Assembly (NCBI GenBank): GCA_029976695.1 | Contig: JARQTN010000078.1 | Location: 59,564 to 123,563, forward strand | DNA from: Lewinellaceae bacterium | GTDB lineage: Bacteria; Bacteroidota; Bacteroidia; Chitinophagales; Saprospiraceae | DNA: 64,000 nt | Reading direction: 5' to 3' | Shown: positions 1-9,471 of the stretch, in pieces | Numbering within the stretch: the first letter of the stretch is position 1 | How the letters are laid out: each line of letters starts with the position of its first letter | Position numbers and translations under genes: made by a program | The notes under the pieces: model-generated | What the model was told of the DNA's origin: nothing | The model's database searches: none | The model's input: the letters and a program-made list of their open reading frames with translations, nothing else

Positions 1-2
1 AC

Positions 3-2906
3 CTGCCCCTTGGATACCGCCTGATTGCCCAAAACGATTGCAAAACCTGCCACAATGTAAATGTCAAGACCATCGGTCCGGCCTATGTCGACATTGCTGA
101 AAAGTACCCGACAGCTGACCAGACAGTTGCCATGCTTGCAAACAAGATCATCTCCGGCGGGTCAGGCATCTGGGGTGCCCAGGCCATGACACCGCATCCA
201 GAGCTTGCCGAAAGCGATGCGCGCGAGATGGTGCGCTATATCCTGTCACTGGATCCCGATGATGAGGGGCTCCAGGCAGGAAGCGAGTCCATTCCTGAGG
301 CGGACTATTTTGAGGGGTTTTCGGAATCAGCTGCACAGTTTAACCCCGGCCTGGCGACTGAAATCATTGAGATATCAAGAAATGTGCAAAAACTGGCCGA
401 TATCCCTGCAGGCCTGAGGCCGGTCATGGCTGGCGTTATGCCAAACTTTGGCAATCTTTCAGGTGGCGAATTCAAGGGCCTTGAAGATTACTTCGCACTT
501 AATGCGGACGGATATCTCCATGCTGCCGATGATGGAGAATATACCATTCGACTTTGGAGTGATGACGGTTCAAGGTTTATGCTCCACGGAGAGGCGGTGA
601 TCTTGAATGACGGACTGCATGGCACCGAAGCCCGGGAAGTGACTGTCGGGCTGAAAAAGGGTTACCACCCCGTCAGGCTCGAATATTTCGATGCATCGGG
701 GGGGCATTTTTTATCCCTGAACTGGAAGAAGCCGGGAGCAGAAGCATTCGAGGTCATCCCCCCGGAAGTTTTATTCCATACCTTCGAACAGCGGACCACG
801 TATGCAGGCCTGAGCCTCCCGATGTCGGAGATCAGGAAGGCCCCCGGTGATGGTTATCCAGTCGCAGGCGTCCACCCGGCATATGACCTCTCCCAGGCAC
901 GCCCGGATGATTTTCTTCCAAAAGTTGGCGGTATGGATTTTCTGCCCGATGGGAGGCTGGCTGTCTGTACCTGGGACCCGTCCGGCGCTGTCTACCTGCT
1001 TGAGAATGCGGATTCCGGTGATCCTTCAAGAATGACATCCAAGCGCATTGCTGCAGGGCTTGCCGAACCACTGGGCCTCAAGGTGGTGGACGGAGACATC
1101 TATGTGTTGCAAAAGCAGGAATTGACCCGTCTGGTAGACCACGACGGGGATGACCTCATCGATGAATACCTGTTGGTTTCAAATGACTGGAGGACTTCTG
1201 CCAATTTTCACGAATTCGCCTTCGGGCTGGAGTACAAGGATGGGTATTTCTACGGTGCCCTGGCTACTGCCATCCTGCCGGGTGGGGCGAGTGCCAGCCC
1301 GCAAATCCCCGACAGGGGTAAAGTTGTGAAGATCTCCAAAGATGACGGTTCAGTAGAATTCCTCGCCCACGGGCTCCGCACGCCCAATGGCATCGGCATC
1401 GGAGTGGATGGGGAAGTCTTTGTCTGCGACAACCAGGGTGACTGGCTTCCTTCCAGCAAGGTTCTCCATGTGCAGGAAGGGGCATGGTATGGAAGCCGCA
1501 GTGTTGACTTTGAAGGGACTGCAGGGCTTGAAGAATCACCTCCGGTAGTCTGGCTGCCGCAGGATGAAATCGGGAATTCCCCCGCCACCCCGCTTTACCT
1601 GGATGAAGGCCCCTACGTAGGGCAGATGATCCATGCCGAGGTGACCCATGGGGGTGTCAAGCGTGACTTCGTGGAAATGATCGAAGGACAGTACCAGGGG
1701 GCTGTGTTCCGTTTCATCCAGGGATTGGAGGCCGGTGTGAACCGGATGACCTGGGGGCCGGACACTGCCCTGTATGTCGGCGGCATTGGCAATCCCGGCA
1801 ACTGGCAGCAGTCTGGCAAGCTCTGGTACGGCCTGCAGCGCTTGAAGTATAATCACGAGTGTGTTTTTGAGATGCTTGCGATCCGTGCAAGATCCAATGG
1901 GCTGGAAATTGAATTTACCGAAGCGCTCACCCCCGGGGACGGCTGGCAAAAAACCGACTACGAGGTCCAGCAATGGAAATATGTCCCCACCGAAGCGTAT
2001 GGCGGACCAAAAGTGGACCTGCAGGATCTTGCGATCAGGTCTGTAAACGTATCCGATGACCGGAAACGCGTTTTTCTCGAACTCGATGGCATGCAGGAGG
2101 GCCATGTCCTGTATGTCCGTATCCTGAGCCCTTTTATCAGCGAATTGCGCCATGGTTTATGGTCGACCGAAGGCTGGTATACCATGAACCGGATCCCTGA
2201 GGGGAAGCCCGGCTTTATAACAACACCCGAATTTGTCAACGAGCCCAATGTATTGACTCCCTGGGAGAAGTCCGAAGGATGGGAACTCCTGTTTGACGGG
2301 ACCACAACGGCAGGCTGGAAAAACTACGGCAAGGAAACCATCGGATCCAGCTGGAAGGTTGAGGATGGCGCCCTGTACCTGGATACGGAGATCAATGAAG
2401 AGGGAAAATCTGTTTCACCGGATGGAGGGGACATTGTGACAAGTGGTGAATATGAGGATTTTGAGCTGGTGCTTGACTGGAAAATTTCCAGTTGTGGCAA
2501 CAGCGGGATCTTTTTCTCCGTAATAGAGTCGCCGGAGTACAATGTTGCCTACCTGACTGGTCCGGAAATCCAGATCCTGGACAACACCTGTCATCCGGAT
2601 GCCCGTTTTGAAACACACAGGGCAGGTGACCTGTACGATATGCTTGCCTGCAAGTTTGTGACGGTCCGTCCGGCAGGCCAATGGAACCAGGTCCGGATCT
2701 ACAAAAAGGACGGGAAGGTGGAGCAATGGCTCAATGGACGCAAGGTTGTCGAGTACGAGATGTTTACTGAAGAGTGGAAAGAGATGGTCGCAAATTCAAA
2801 ATTCAAAAACTGGGAAGGTTTCGGCAAGGCCAAAATCGGCAAGATCGCGCTTCAGGACCATGGAGACAAGGTGTGGTTCCGGAACATCAAGATCAGGCGG
2901 TTATAA
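3..2906 (+). CDS. Cytochrome c / PA14 / beta-propeller / DUF1080 fusion protein (5' end missing)
   Basis: The reading frame is open from the left edge, so the true start lies outside the window. In order it shows a class I cytochrome c end with a CKTCH haem site (bases 39-53) and a likely axial Met (MTPHP, about 186), a PA14 carbohydrate-binding domain (about 429-776), a propeller of the PQQ sugar dehydrogenase/L-sorbosone dehydrogenase type (about 920-1850), and a C-terminal DUF1080 domain (about 2270-2903; WELLFDGT, NSGIFF, EIQILD, LQDHG). DUF1080 proteins include 3-keto-glycoside hydrolases, and the propeller with haem suggests periplasmic sugar oxidation. I infer an exported enzyme that oxidises a glycoside and then cleaves it. 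The missing N-terminus may carry a signal peptide or a ThuA domain. The next two genes have related functions. Confidence 0.85.
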   Translation: MPLGYRLIAQNDCKTCHNVNVKTIGPAYVDIAEKYPTADQTVAMLANKIISGGSGIWGAQAMTPHPELAESDAREMVRYILSLDPDDEGLQAGSESIPEADYFEGFSESAAQFNPGLATEIIEISRNVQKLADIPAGLRPVMAGVMPNFGNLSGGEFKGLEDYFALNADGYLHAADDGEYTIRLWSDDGSRFMLHGEAVILNDGLHGTEAREVTVGLKKGYHPVRLEYFDASGGHFLSLNWKKPGAEAFEVIPPEVLFHTFEQRTTYAGLSLPMSEIRKAPGDGYPVAGVHPAYDLSQARPDDFLPKVGGMDFLPDGRLAVCTWDPSGAVYLLENADSGDPSRMTSKRIAAGLAEPLGLKVVDGDIYVLQKQELTRLVDHDGDDLIDEYLLVSNDWRTSANFHEFAFGLEYKDGYFYGALATAILPGGASASPQIPDRGKVVKISKDDGSVEFLAHGLRTPNGIGIGVDGEVFVCDNQGDWLPSSKVLHVQEGAWYGSRSVDFEGTAGLEESPPVVWLPQDEIGNSPATPLYLDEGPYVGQMIHAEVTHGGVKRDFVEMIEGQYQGAVFRFIQGLEAGVNRMTWGPDTALYVGGIGNPGNWQQSGKLWYGLQRLKYNHECVFEMLAIRARSNGLEIEFTEALTPGDGWQKTDYEVQQWKYVPTEAYGGPKVDLQDLAIRSVNVSDDRKRVFLELDGMQEGHVLYVRILSPFISELRHGLWSTEGWYTMNRIPEGKPGFITTPEFVNEPNVLTPWEKSEGWELLFDGTTTAGWKNYGKETIGSSWKVEDGALYLDTEINEEGKSVSPDGGDIVTSGEYEDFELVLDWKISSCGNSGIFFSVIESPEYNVAYLTGPEIQILDNTCHPDARFETHRAGDLYDMLACKFVTVRPAGQWNQVRIYKKDGKVEQWLNGRKVVEYEMFTEEWKEMVANSKFKNWEGFGKAKIGKIALQDHGDKVWFRNIKIRRL

Positions 2907-3561
2907 AACCATTTAGCCATTAGGAAAGTGAAACCATGGATATGATCAAATTATCAAGGTGTGGATCTTCTCGATGCATTCAATAAGACAGATGCGTTGG
3001 ATCATGCGGATTTTTTGGAGCCCGGGCTACAAAAGATCAATTCCGGTGTTTTCATGCGATCCTGATGTCAGATCGATTGAACAATTGATTGTTTTCCTGA
3101 TATTCTGTTTATACATTATCCGGGTTAAGTTAAAAGCACACACGATCGGTTGTCGATTCTGGAGGTATGACAGATATGAAGAAAGTTGTCAGTTGCAATG
3201 CATAAAAAGACACGGCATTTGCCTACATTCGAGATGTGCGAAACCGGGCGTCAAGTGTGGAAGTCATCCAGATCAGCAAGGTCCAACCTGGTTGTAGGAT
3301 ATGGTCGACAGAGATATAAAAATGACTTTATTCGATTTGTTATTTATGCGTTCGCTTCCAATGACGGGACGATAGGTCATATCGAAAGCCTATGGGAATG
3401 CGGATCTATGAAAGATGAAAATTTGGATATGGAACTGAAATCTTCAGATATAAAGTCGGGTGAAAAATTGAATCACTTCCTGACCACTTTGATTGAAAAG
3501 CACAGTGATTTTAGCCATCAAAAGCATTAAAGAATCAAGAAAAGGTGATTGGAATTGAAAA
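2907..3561. other. 655-base gap with possible decayed coding fragments
   Basis: I see no intact recognisable gene here. Three short stretches read like protein but in different frames and each ends in a stop: about 2946-3066 (contains VDLLDAFNKTDALDH), about 3175-3320 (contains FAYIRDVRNRASS, with an internal stop after the first residues), and about 3340-3530 (contains KDENLDMELKSSD). This pattern fits a decayed gene, but the fragments match no family I know, so it could also be chance. Confidence 0.3.
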
Positions 3562-4938
3562 ATGGATAGATCAATGAAAAAAAACAGGATGACTTCCTCG
3601 AGGCGCTCATTTATCAGGAAAGTAGTCACGACGGCACCTGCACTGGCCGGGGCACCCTGGTTGCTCAGCAGGGGAAACCAGGTGCCTTCGGTGATGCGCC
3701 GGAATAAATCGTTTTCTGCCAATGACAATATCCAGTTGGCGATTATCGGTGCCGGCGGGATGGGAATGGAAGATGCGAAAATCGCTTCCATGATCCCCGG
3801 TGTGAAAGTCGTGGCAGCCTGTGACCTGTATGCGGGACGGCTCGAACGGGCCATGAAAGTGTACGGAAAGGAGATTTTTACAACAATGGACTACCGCGAG
3901 ATCCTGGACCGTCGTGATGTGGATGCGGTCATTATTGCTACCCCGGACCATTGGCACAAGCAGATCTCAGTGGATGCCCTCATGGCCGGCAAGGCTGCAT
4001 ACTGCGAAAAACCGATGGTGCATGATATCACTGAAGGCCCCGAGGTGATCAAAGCCCAGAAGAAGTCAGGCACGACTTTCCAGGTGGGCAGCCAGGGGAT
4101 GAGTTCATTGGGAAATGAAAAAGCGAAGGAGCTGTATGAAGCGGGTGCCATCGGCCAGTTGATCTATGCCGAAGGATTCTGGGCGCGGAATTCACCGACA
4201 GGCGCATGGCAATACCCGATCCCGGATGATGCATCCGAGGAAACTGTCGACTGGGATACATATATCAGCAATACGACCAAAAGGAAATTCGATCCGCTGC
4301 GCTTCTTCCGCTGGCGAAATTACCGGGATTACGGTACCGGGGTCAGCGGTGACCTGTTCGTTCACCTGTTTTCCAGCCTCCACTATATTGTGAGCTCCAT
4401 GGGACCAACAAAGATCATGGCGACAGGTGGCCTGCGTTACTGGAAAGACGGACGCGAGGTGCCGGACGTGCTTCTGGGTATGTTCGACTATCCCGAAACA
4501 AGGCAGCATCCTGCCTTCAATCTCAGTTTGCGCGTCAATTTCGTGGATGGGACCTCGGGCAGCACCTTCCTCAAACTGGTTGGCTCTGAAGGAGCCATGG
4601 ATGTGAAATGGCGGGAAGTCGTCCTGTACAAGAACGAGGCCACTGACCCGCTGGATGCTTTCGCAAAATCAAAGAAGAAGGAAAGCGACAAGGCGGTGCT
4701 GATCAGGAAAAAAATGGTGCCGCTGGAGAACAAGGTTTACCAGGCCGAGGATGACTACTGGGGAGCGCACTACGACCACTTCAACAACTTTTTCACCGGT
4801 GTGCGCAACAAGGCTATGGTCACGGAAGATGCCGTGTTCGGATACCGGGCCGCTGCACCGGCACTGCTTTGCAATGACAGCTATTTCAACAACGAGATCA
4901 AGTACTGGGATCCGAAAAAAATGAAACTGGAATCATAA
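3562..4938 (+). CDS. Gfo/Idh/MocA family oxidoreductase with Tat signal
   Basis: A 458-residue NAD(P)-dependent sugar oxidoreductase. The N-terminus has a twin-arginine motif (SSRRSFIRK, RR at residues 14-15) followed by a hydrophobic stretch, so it is probably folded with its cofactor and exported. A Rossmann motif (GAGGMG, about 63-68) and the family's EKP signature (149-151) are intact. Start at 3562; an in-frame ATG at 3574 is equally possible because no ribosome site decides it. It lies 11 bases before a DUF1080 protein. In Bacteroidota, exported Gfo/Idh/MocA enzymes paired with DUF1080 proteins are known to work through 3-keto-glycosides, the first oxidising C3 and the second cleaving the bond. 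The substrate here is unknown. Confidence 0.88.
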   Translation: MDRSMKKNRMTSSRRSFIRKVVTTAPALAGAPWLLSRGNQVPSVMRRNKSFSANDNIQLAIIGAGGMGMEDAKIASMIPGVKVVAACDLYAGRLERAMKVYGKEIFTTMDYREILDRRDVDAVIIATPDHWHKQISVDALMAGKAAYCEKPMVHDITEGPEVIKAQKKSGTTFQVGSQGMSSLGNEKAKELYEAGAIGQLIYAEGFWARNSPTGAWQYPIPDDASEETVDWDTYISNTTKRKFDPLRFFRWRNYRDYGTGVSGDLFVHLFSSLHYIVSSMGPTKIMATGGLRYWKDGREVPDVLLGMFDYPETRQHPAFNLSLRVNFVDGTSGSTFLKLVGSEGAMDVKWREVVLYKNEATDPLDAFAKSKKKESDKAVLIRKKMVPLENKVYQAEDDYWGAHYDHFNNFFTGVRNKAMVTEDAVFGYRAAAPALLCNDSYFNNEIKYWDPKKMKLES

Positions 4939-4949
4939 ACAGGTTTGAA

Positions 4950-5669
4950 ATGATGAGATGTACGCGAATTGTCCTGGTGATATGCTTTTGCTGGATTTTG
5001 CCAGGCATCCACATAATTGCACAGGAAGTAGCCAAAAACCATGGCTGGGAGATCCTTTTCGATGGAACGAATGTGGATCAATGGCGCGGATACAACAAGG
5101 CTTCCTTTCCAGATTACGGGTGGAAGATCGAAGACGGTTTGCTGATCGTGGAAAAATCTGGCATGGGCGAGGAAGGAAATGCCGGTGATATCATCACGAA
5201 GAAAAAATACCGGGATTTCGAGCTGGAGCTCGACTTCATGATCTCCGATACGTCCAACAGCGGGATCATGTACCTCGTTGTGGAAAAAGAAGGGGTTCCT
5301 GCCTGGCACAATGCGCCGGAATACCAGATCCTCGATAATCCGACGTATGAAGCCATGCTGGGTGACTGGATGGATACGCACCGGACCGCAGACAATTATG
5401 ACCTGCAGATGGCGGACAAGGATTATTCAAAGCCTGTGGGGAAATGGAACAAGGCCAGGATCGTAAAGAAAGAAAACCATGTGGAGCACTGGCTCAATGG
5501 CCACAAGACGATCGAATACGAGATCAACAGCCCGGAATGGAAGGCCCTGGTGGCCAATAGCAAGTTCAATGAATACCCGGGGTTTGCCCAGGCGAAGGAA
5601 GGCCATATTGCCCTGCAGGATCATGGACATCGCGTGTCATTCCGGAACATCCGGATCAGGGAGCTTTAG
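4950..5669 (+). CDS. DUF1080 (3-keto-disaccharide hydrolase-like) protein
   Basis: 239 residues: a signal peptide (about residues 1-25, ending near IHIIAQ) followed by a single DUF1080 jelly-roll domain filling the rest. The conserved blocks WEILFDGT, NSGIMYLV, YQILDN, DTHRTADNYD and ALQDHGHRVSFRNI are present. Its domain closely resembles the C-terminal domain of the first protein in the window, so the two are probably paralogues. It sits 11 bases after the Tat-exported oxidoreductase, probably in one transcript, and would act on the keto-glycoside that enzyme makes in the periplasm. Its end is 6 bases from the convergent response regulator gene. Confidence 0.87.
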   Translation: MMRCTRIVLVICFCWILPGIHIIAQEVAKNHGWEILFDGTNVDQWRGYNKASFPDYGWKIEDGLLIVEKSGMGEEGNAGDIITKKKYRDFELELDFMISDTSNSGIMYLVVEKEGVPAWHNAPEYQILDNPTYEAMLGDWMDTHRTADNYDLQMADKDYSKPVGKWNKARIVKKENHVEHWLNGHKTIEYEINSPEWKALVANSKFNEYPGFAQAKEGHIALQDHGHRVSFRNIRIREL

Positions 5670-5675
5670 GTAACA

Positions 5676-6362
5676 TCAGGAGAGATCAAGCTTTTTCCGG
5701 TATGCCTGGCTGATCGGGATGGTATGCTGACCAATGCGCAAGTGGTTACCCTCGATATAATCAACAGCTGAAAAACGGACGATATAGGACCGGTGGGTGC
5801 GCACAAACACTTCAGCCGGCAGTTGCTTTTCCATGTTTGACAGTGTATCCTTTGTGAGCAGCATGCGGTCCTGGCAGTGTACTTTCACATAATCCCCGTA
5901 TGCCTCCAAAAACTGGATCTCTTCAAGGTCCACCTGGTGCTGCTTGCGGTCAGCCCGGATGAAAATTGTTTGCTTTACCAAACCTTTTGGGTTTTCTTTT
6001 TCCAGCATGCTTTTGACACGTTCCACTGCCTTGTAGAACCGGTCAAATGAAATCGGCTTGACCAGGTAGTCCACAGCTTCCACTTCAAAACCTTCAACTG
6101 CATATTCCGGGTAGGCCGTCGTAAAGATTATGGCAGGTCCGTTTTTGCTGTCCAGCGATTTGGCCACATCCAGTCCGTTCAGCTCGGGCATGTTGATGTC
6201 GAGGAATACGATGTCCACTTCGTTCGAGGAAAGGAAAGAAAGTGTCTCGATTCCGTTTTGGCTCGTCCCGGCGCATTCCAGCTCCGGCATTTTGTCAATA
6301 TACCCCTGGATGATCTTCCGGGCGATCGGTTCGTCATCTGCGACCAGGCATTTCAATATCAT
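5676..6362 (-). CDS. LytTR-family response regulator
   Basis: 228 residues. The receiver domain (about 1-120) has the acidic pair DDE (9-11), phospho-acceptor Asp55 (FLDINMPELNG), T81/T82 and Lys102 (LVKPIS). The C-terminal half (about 130-228) is a LytTR DNA-binding domain (IQFLEAYGDYVKVH, RTHRSYIV). It is the last gene of a three-gene operon and overlaps the histidine kinase stop by 4 bases, so the two are translationally coupled and form a cognate pair. The target genes are not visible. The neighbouring lipoprotein or the glycoside genes are possible targets, but that is only proximity. Confidence 0.93.
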   Translation of the reverse strand: MILKCLVADDEPIARKIIQGYIDKMPELECAGTSQNGIETLSFLSSNEVDIVFLDINMPELNGLDVAKSLDSKNGPAIIFTTAYPEYAVEGFEVEAVDYLVKPISFDRFYKAVERVKSMLEKENPKGLVKQTIFIRADRKQHQVDLEEIQFLEAYGDYVKVHCQDRMLLTKDTLSNMEKQLPAEVFVRTHRSYIVRFSAVDYIEGNHLRIGQHTIPISQAYRKKLDLS

Positions 6363-7399
6363 GACAACGGGTATTTCAGGGATGCAAAATACATATCTTC
6401 CGAATGCCGGGTGGTGAGCTCATAGTTTCCGGGGTAAAGCATTTCCAGGCGTTTGGTCAGATTGTCAAGCCCAAACCCGTGCCATTCATTTTCAGGTTCC
6501 TTCAGCCGTGTATTGACCTGGTTCTCCACAGATAATACCATCGTGCCATTTTGCACCCGTCCCCGGATGTCAATCCTGTTCTTTTCCCGTCCCATGAGGG
6601 ATCCGTGCTTGAATGCATTTTCAATGATCGGGAGGAGCAGGAGGGGGGCGGTGTGCATGCCTTCCGTTTCCCCGGTCCACGTGCAGGAGATCCTTTCCGG
6701 GTAGTCCGTTCGCAGTTTTTCAAGGTCCACATACTGGTTGATGAACGTGATCTCATCATCCAGCAGTACCCGGTCCTTGTTGGATTTGTACAACAGGTAC
6801 TGCATGGATTCAGAAAGCTTCAGGATCAGGTCGGGCAGCCTTTCATCCTGTGAAAGGGAAAGCCCATACAGGTTATTCAGGCTGTTCATCATGAAATGGG
6901 GGTGGATCTGGGCGTGCAGTGCCGACAGTTCTGATTGCTTCCGTTCCTTCTCCAGCCGCAGCAGCTTTTTTTCCATTTGCTGCATGTCGACCCATGATCT
7001 TGAAAGGTACAATAAGGTACTCAGGATAAAATAGGACGCCATAATGCCCATCAGGCTGAGGGTGGAAAATGCAGAGGTAAAGTAATAATCCGGGAATAAA
7101 AGCCCGGCAAGATACAGATAGGTCAGTTGGTTCAATAGTGCTCCAAGGAAGATACCTCCAAATCCAAGAAGCGCATACCATGCGAGTTTCTTTTTCTGCA
7201 GGAAATGCGGGATGAGTATCCCGAGATTTACATACACGACAAAAAAGAGGCTGAGGTGGAAAAGCCCGGTATAGATCCAGTCAATTTTCTCGACGTTTTG
7301 ATTGTAGGCAAACAAATGGATCAGCAATGCGAAGGAGATGGACCAGAACGCAACATGCTGAAACCATTTGTTTGAGATGAATAACTTGAGCCTGTTCAT
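6359..7399 (-). CDS. LytS/YehU-type sensor histidine kinase
   Basis: 346 residues with four membrane helices in the first 135 residues (about 15-32, 43-63, 73-98, 112-132), a short coiled coil (about 138-160), then the His_kinase domain with phospho-acceptor His168 in QIHPHFMMNSLNN and a HATPase domain (IENAFKHG, GFGLDNL). There is no separate periplasmic sensing domain, so the signal is probably sensed in or at the membrane. It overlaps the upstream lipoprotein gene by 4 bases and the downstream regulator gene by 4 bases. Confidence 0.93.
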   Translation of the reverse strand: MNRLKLFISNKWFQHVAFWSISFALLIHLFAYNQNVEKIDWIYTGLFHLSLFFVVYVNLGILIPHFLQKKKLAWYALLGFGGIFLGALLNQLTYLYLAGLLFPDYYFTSAFSTLSLMGIMASYFILSTLLYLSRSWVDMQQMEKKLLRLEKERKQSELSALHAQIHPHFMMNSLNNLYGLSLSQDERLPDLILKLSESMQYLLYKSNKDRVLLDDEITFINQYVDLEKLRTDYPERISCTWTGETEGMHTAPLLLLPIIENAFKHGSLMGREKNRIDIRGRVQNGTMVLSVENQVNTRLKEPENEWHGFGLDNLTKRLEMLYPGNYELTTRHSEDMYFASLKYPLS

Positions 7400-8013
7400 C
7401 GTCCTGGCCTGATGGTTTTTTCGATTGGTGTTAGGATGCTTTCAATCCCGAAGAAAACATCATTTCCGCCATGCTGCTTCACGAACTTCTGCAGCTGCTG
7501 GGTGGATGCCGTGATCAGGATCTCGCCATTTTTCCCGTAAACTTCGTGTTTGAGCCTGACCTTGCCTTCCTGGAACATTTTTTCAAGCTCGTCCATGTCT
7601 GAATACTCCAGGATCATCTTATTTTCCTGCAGTTGCACCCGGGCAAAGGTATTCATTGGGATATAATCCGGTGATCCATAGCCATCCTTGTTTGGCACAG
7701 GGTAGAAATTGGCAAACAACCGATTGTTGAACCGGGCAAACCTGACCTCATAAAGTGGTTGGATTACTTCCGGATTCTCACCCATAGACATCAGGTACGT
7801 ATTGATTGTTCTGACGGTGTCGCTGGAGAAAATCCCGTTGGTTATTTTGATGGAATCTTTAGAAAATTTGATATAGTTTTTTTCCTCGTCCTGATAAAGA
7901 CCCAAAACCTCATCAAGGCTGATCGCATCTTCAGGCGTGATGAGCGGATGGACGGAAGGGATACATCCTGCAAAAAGGATAACAAGCACAAATCCGGATA
8001 TTAACTTTTTCAT
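7396..8013 (-). CDS. Lipoprotein of unknown function, first gene of a two-component operon
   Basis: 205 residues with a lipoprotein signal (MKKLISGFVLVILFAGC, lipidated Cys17). The remainder is soluble and mixed alpha/beta; I do not recognise a family. Its stop overlaps the kinase start by 4 bases, so it is made together with the kinase and regulator. It could be an envelope accessory protein that reports to the kinase, which itself lacks a periplasmic domain. That role is inferred from context only. Confidence 0.75.
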   Translation of the reverse strand: MKKLISGFVLVILFAGCIPSVHPLITPEDAISLDEVLGLYQDEEKNYIKFSKDSIKITNGIFSSDTVRTINTYLMSMGENPEVIQPLYEVRFARFNNRLFANFYPVPNKDGYGSPDYIPMNTFARVQLQENKMILEYSDMDELEKMFQEGKVRLKHEVYGKNGEILITASTQQLQKFVKQHGGNDVFFGIESILTPIEKTIRPGR

Positions 8014-8034
8014 CGTATCTCATTTTTGTTTCTT

Positions 8035-8065
8035 CAAACTTGCAGGGATTCCATAGGGATCGCAA
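8035..8065 (-). promoter_or_regulatory. Possible promoter of the lipoprotein-kinase-regulator operon
   Basis: On the minus strand, TTG is followed by 20 bases and then CAAGTTTG. This is one mismatch from the Bacteroidota -7 element TAnnTTTG, with normal spacing, about 22 bases upstream of the lipoprotein start. It is weak evidence. Confidence 0.3.
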
Positions 8066-8170
8066 AAATGATCGTTGAATCCCGGGTTTTCGTCGTTGAA
8101 TACCGGTCCCGGCGACAGATTGAAGAAACTTTTATCTTAGACGGACATCTTCCAAAGAAACTTGCAAATC

Positions 8171-9325
8171 ATGAAAAGGAAATTACGCATGGGCATGGTT
8201 GGTGGAGGCATAGGCGCTTTCATCGGTGCGGTGCATCGCATGGCAGCCACCCTGGACGGTCAGATCGAACTTGTATGCGGGGCATTCAGCAGTGACCCCG
8301 AGCGATCCCAGAAATCCGGGGCCGCATTGTACCTCGACCCGGATCGCGTGTACGGCAATTATGCAGAAATGATCGAGCGAGAAAAGGCACTCCCGGAAGG
8401 CAAACGGATGGACTTTATTTCGATTGTGACGCCCAACCACATGCATTTTGGCCCGGCACACCTGGCCCTGTCCCATGGATTCCATGTGGTCTGCGACAAG
8501 CCGCTATGCCTGAATATGGAAGAAGCCCTGAGGCTCGAAAAGGAAGTCACTGAATCAGGCCTGTTGTTTGCCCTGACGCACAATTATACCGGCTACCCCA
8601 TGGTCAAGCAGGCCAGGGAGATGATCGCCAATGGCGAACTGGGGAAGATCAGGCGCGTGGTCGTAGAATACCCGCAGGGCTGGCTGAGTACCAAACTTGA
8701 AGATGAGGATCAGAAACAGGCAAGCTGGCGCACGGATCCCAACCGTTCGGGAATTGCAGGCGCCATGGGGGATATCGGCACCCACGCCGAAAACCTGGCT
8801 GAATATATCACGGGACTCAGGATTAAGGAGTTATGCGCCGACCTGCATGCCCATGTGGATGGCCGGCTGCTTGACGATGACGGGAGCGTGTTGCTGCGGT
8901 TCGCGAATGGGGCCAGGGGGCTGTTATATGCCAGCCAGATCTCTGCCGGTGAAGAAAACAACCTGCGCATCCGGGTCTATGGCGAATATGGTGGCATCGA
9001 GTGGTCCCAGCAGGATCCGAATGACCTGATCGTGCGCTGGCTGGACAAGCCCATGCAAATTATGCGTACGGGTTCAGCTGGCTTGTATGAAGTGGCGGCT
9101 GTAAACACGCGTATACCGGCCGGCCACCCGGAAGGCTACCTCGAGGCTTTCGCGAATATTTACCGGAATTTCGCTGTCTGCCTGCAGGCCCGGCTGGAGG
9201 GGAAGGAACCAGAGCCAGTTTACCAGGACTTTCCATCTGTTCAGGATGGTGTGCGCGGCATGAAATTCATCGAAAAGGTCGTTGCCTCAAGCAACAGTGA
9301 TGACCATAAGTGGCTCGCATACTGA
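8171..9325 (+). CDS. Gfo/Idh/MocA family oxidoreductase (cytosolic)
   Basis: 384 residues from the ATG at 8171; a TTG at 8162 would add three residues. There is no signal peptide. The Rossmann glycine motif is at the N-terminus (MVGGGIGAFIG), and the family EKP signature appears as DKP (VVCDKPLCL). A catalytic-region His is in GDIGTHAENLAEY. It resembles the inositol dehydrogenase-like branch often found in sugar-acid and cyclitol catabolism. It is divergent from the two-component operon and probably has its own transcript. It may process products imported after the periplasmic reactions of the first block, but no transporter is nearby. Confidence 0.88.
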   Translation: MKRKLRMGMVGGGIGAFIGAVHRMAATLDGQIELVCGAFSSDPERSQKSGAALYLDPDRVYGNYAEMIEREKALPEGKRMDFISIVTPNHMHFGPAHLALSHGFHVVCDKPLCLNMEEALRLEKEVTESGLLFALTHNYTGYPMVKQAREMIANGELGKIRRVVVEYPQGWLSTKLEDEDQKQASWRTDPNRSGIAGAMGDIGTHAENLAEYITGLRIKELCADLHAHVDGRLLDDDGSVLLRFANGARGLLYASQISAGEENNLRIRVYGEYGGIEWSQQDPNDLIVRWLDKPMQIMRTGSAGLYEVAAVNTRIPAGHPEGYLEAFANIYRNFAVCLQARLEGKEPEPVYQDFPSVQDGVRGMKFIEKVVASSNSDDHKWLAY

Positions 9326-9341
9326 TCGACGAACGCTAACC

Positions 9342-9471
9342 CCTGAGCATAAAGCGGACTCAAGTCCGAGTTTTGGAGAACCTGTTGTCCGTCGGTTGAA
9401 ACCAACGGCAATCAGTCAATGGAAAAGAACCCGTAACCCGTAACCTTAAACCCGCAACCCACAACCAAACC
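9342..9471. repeat. Intergenic palindrome and degenerate AACCCGT heptamer repeats
   Basis: Downstream of the oxidoreductase there is a short palindrome (GGACTCAAGTCC at 9357-9368), an imperfect hairpin (CCGTCGGT 9389-9396, loop TGAA, ACCAACGG 9401-9408), and a run of degenerate heptamers of the AACCCGT type at about 9428-9470. No gene fits here. Confidence 0.6.
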
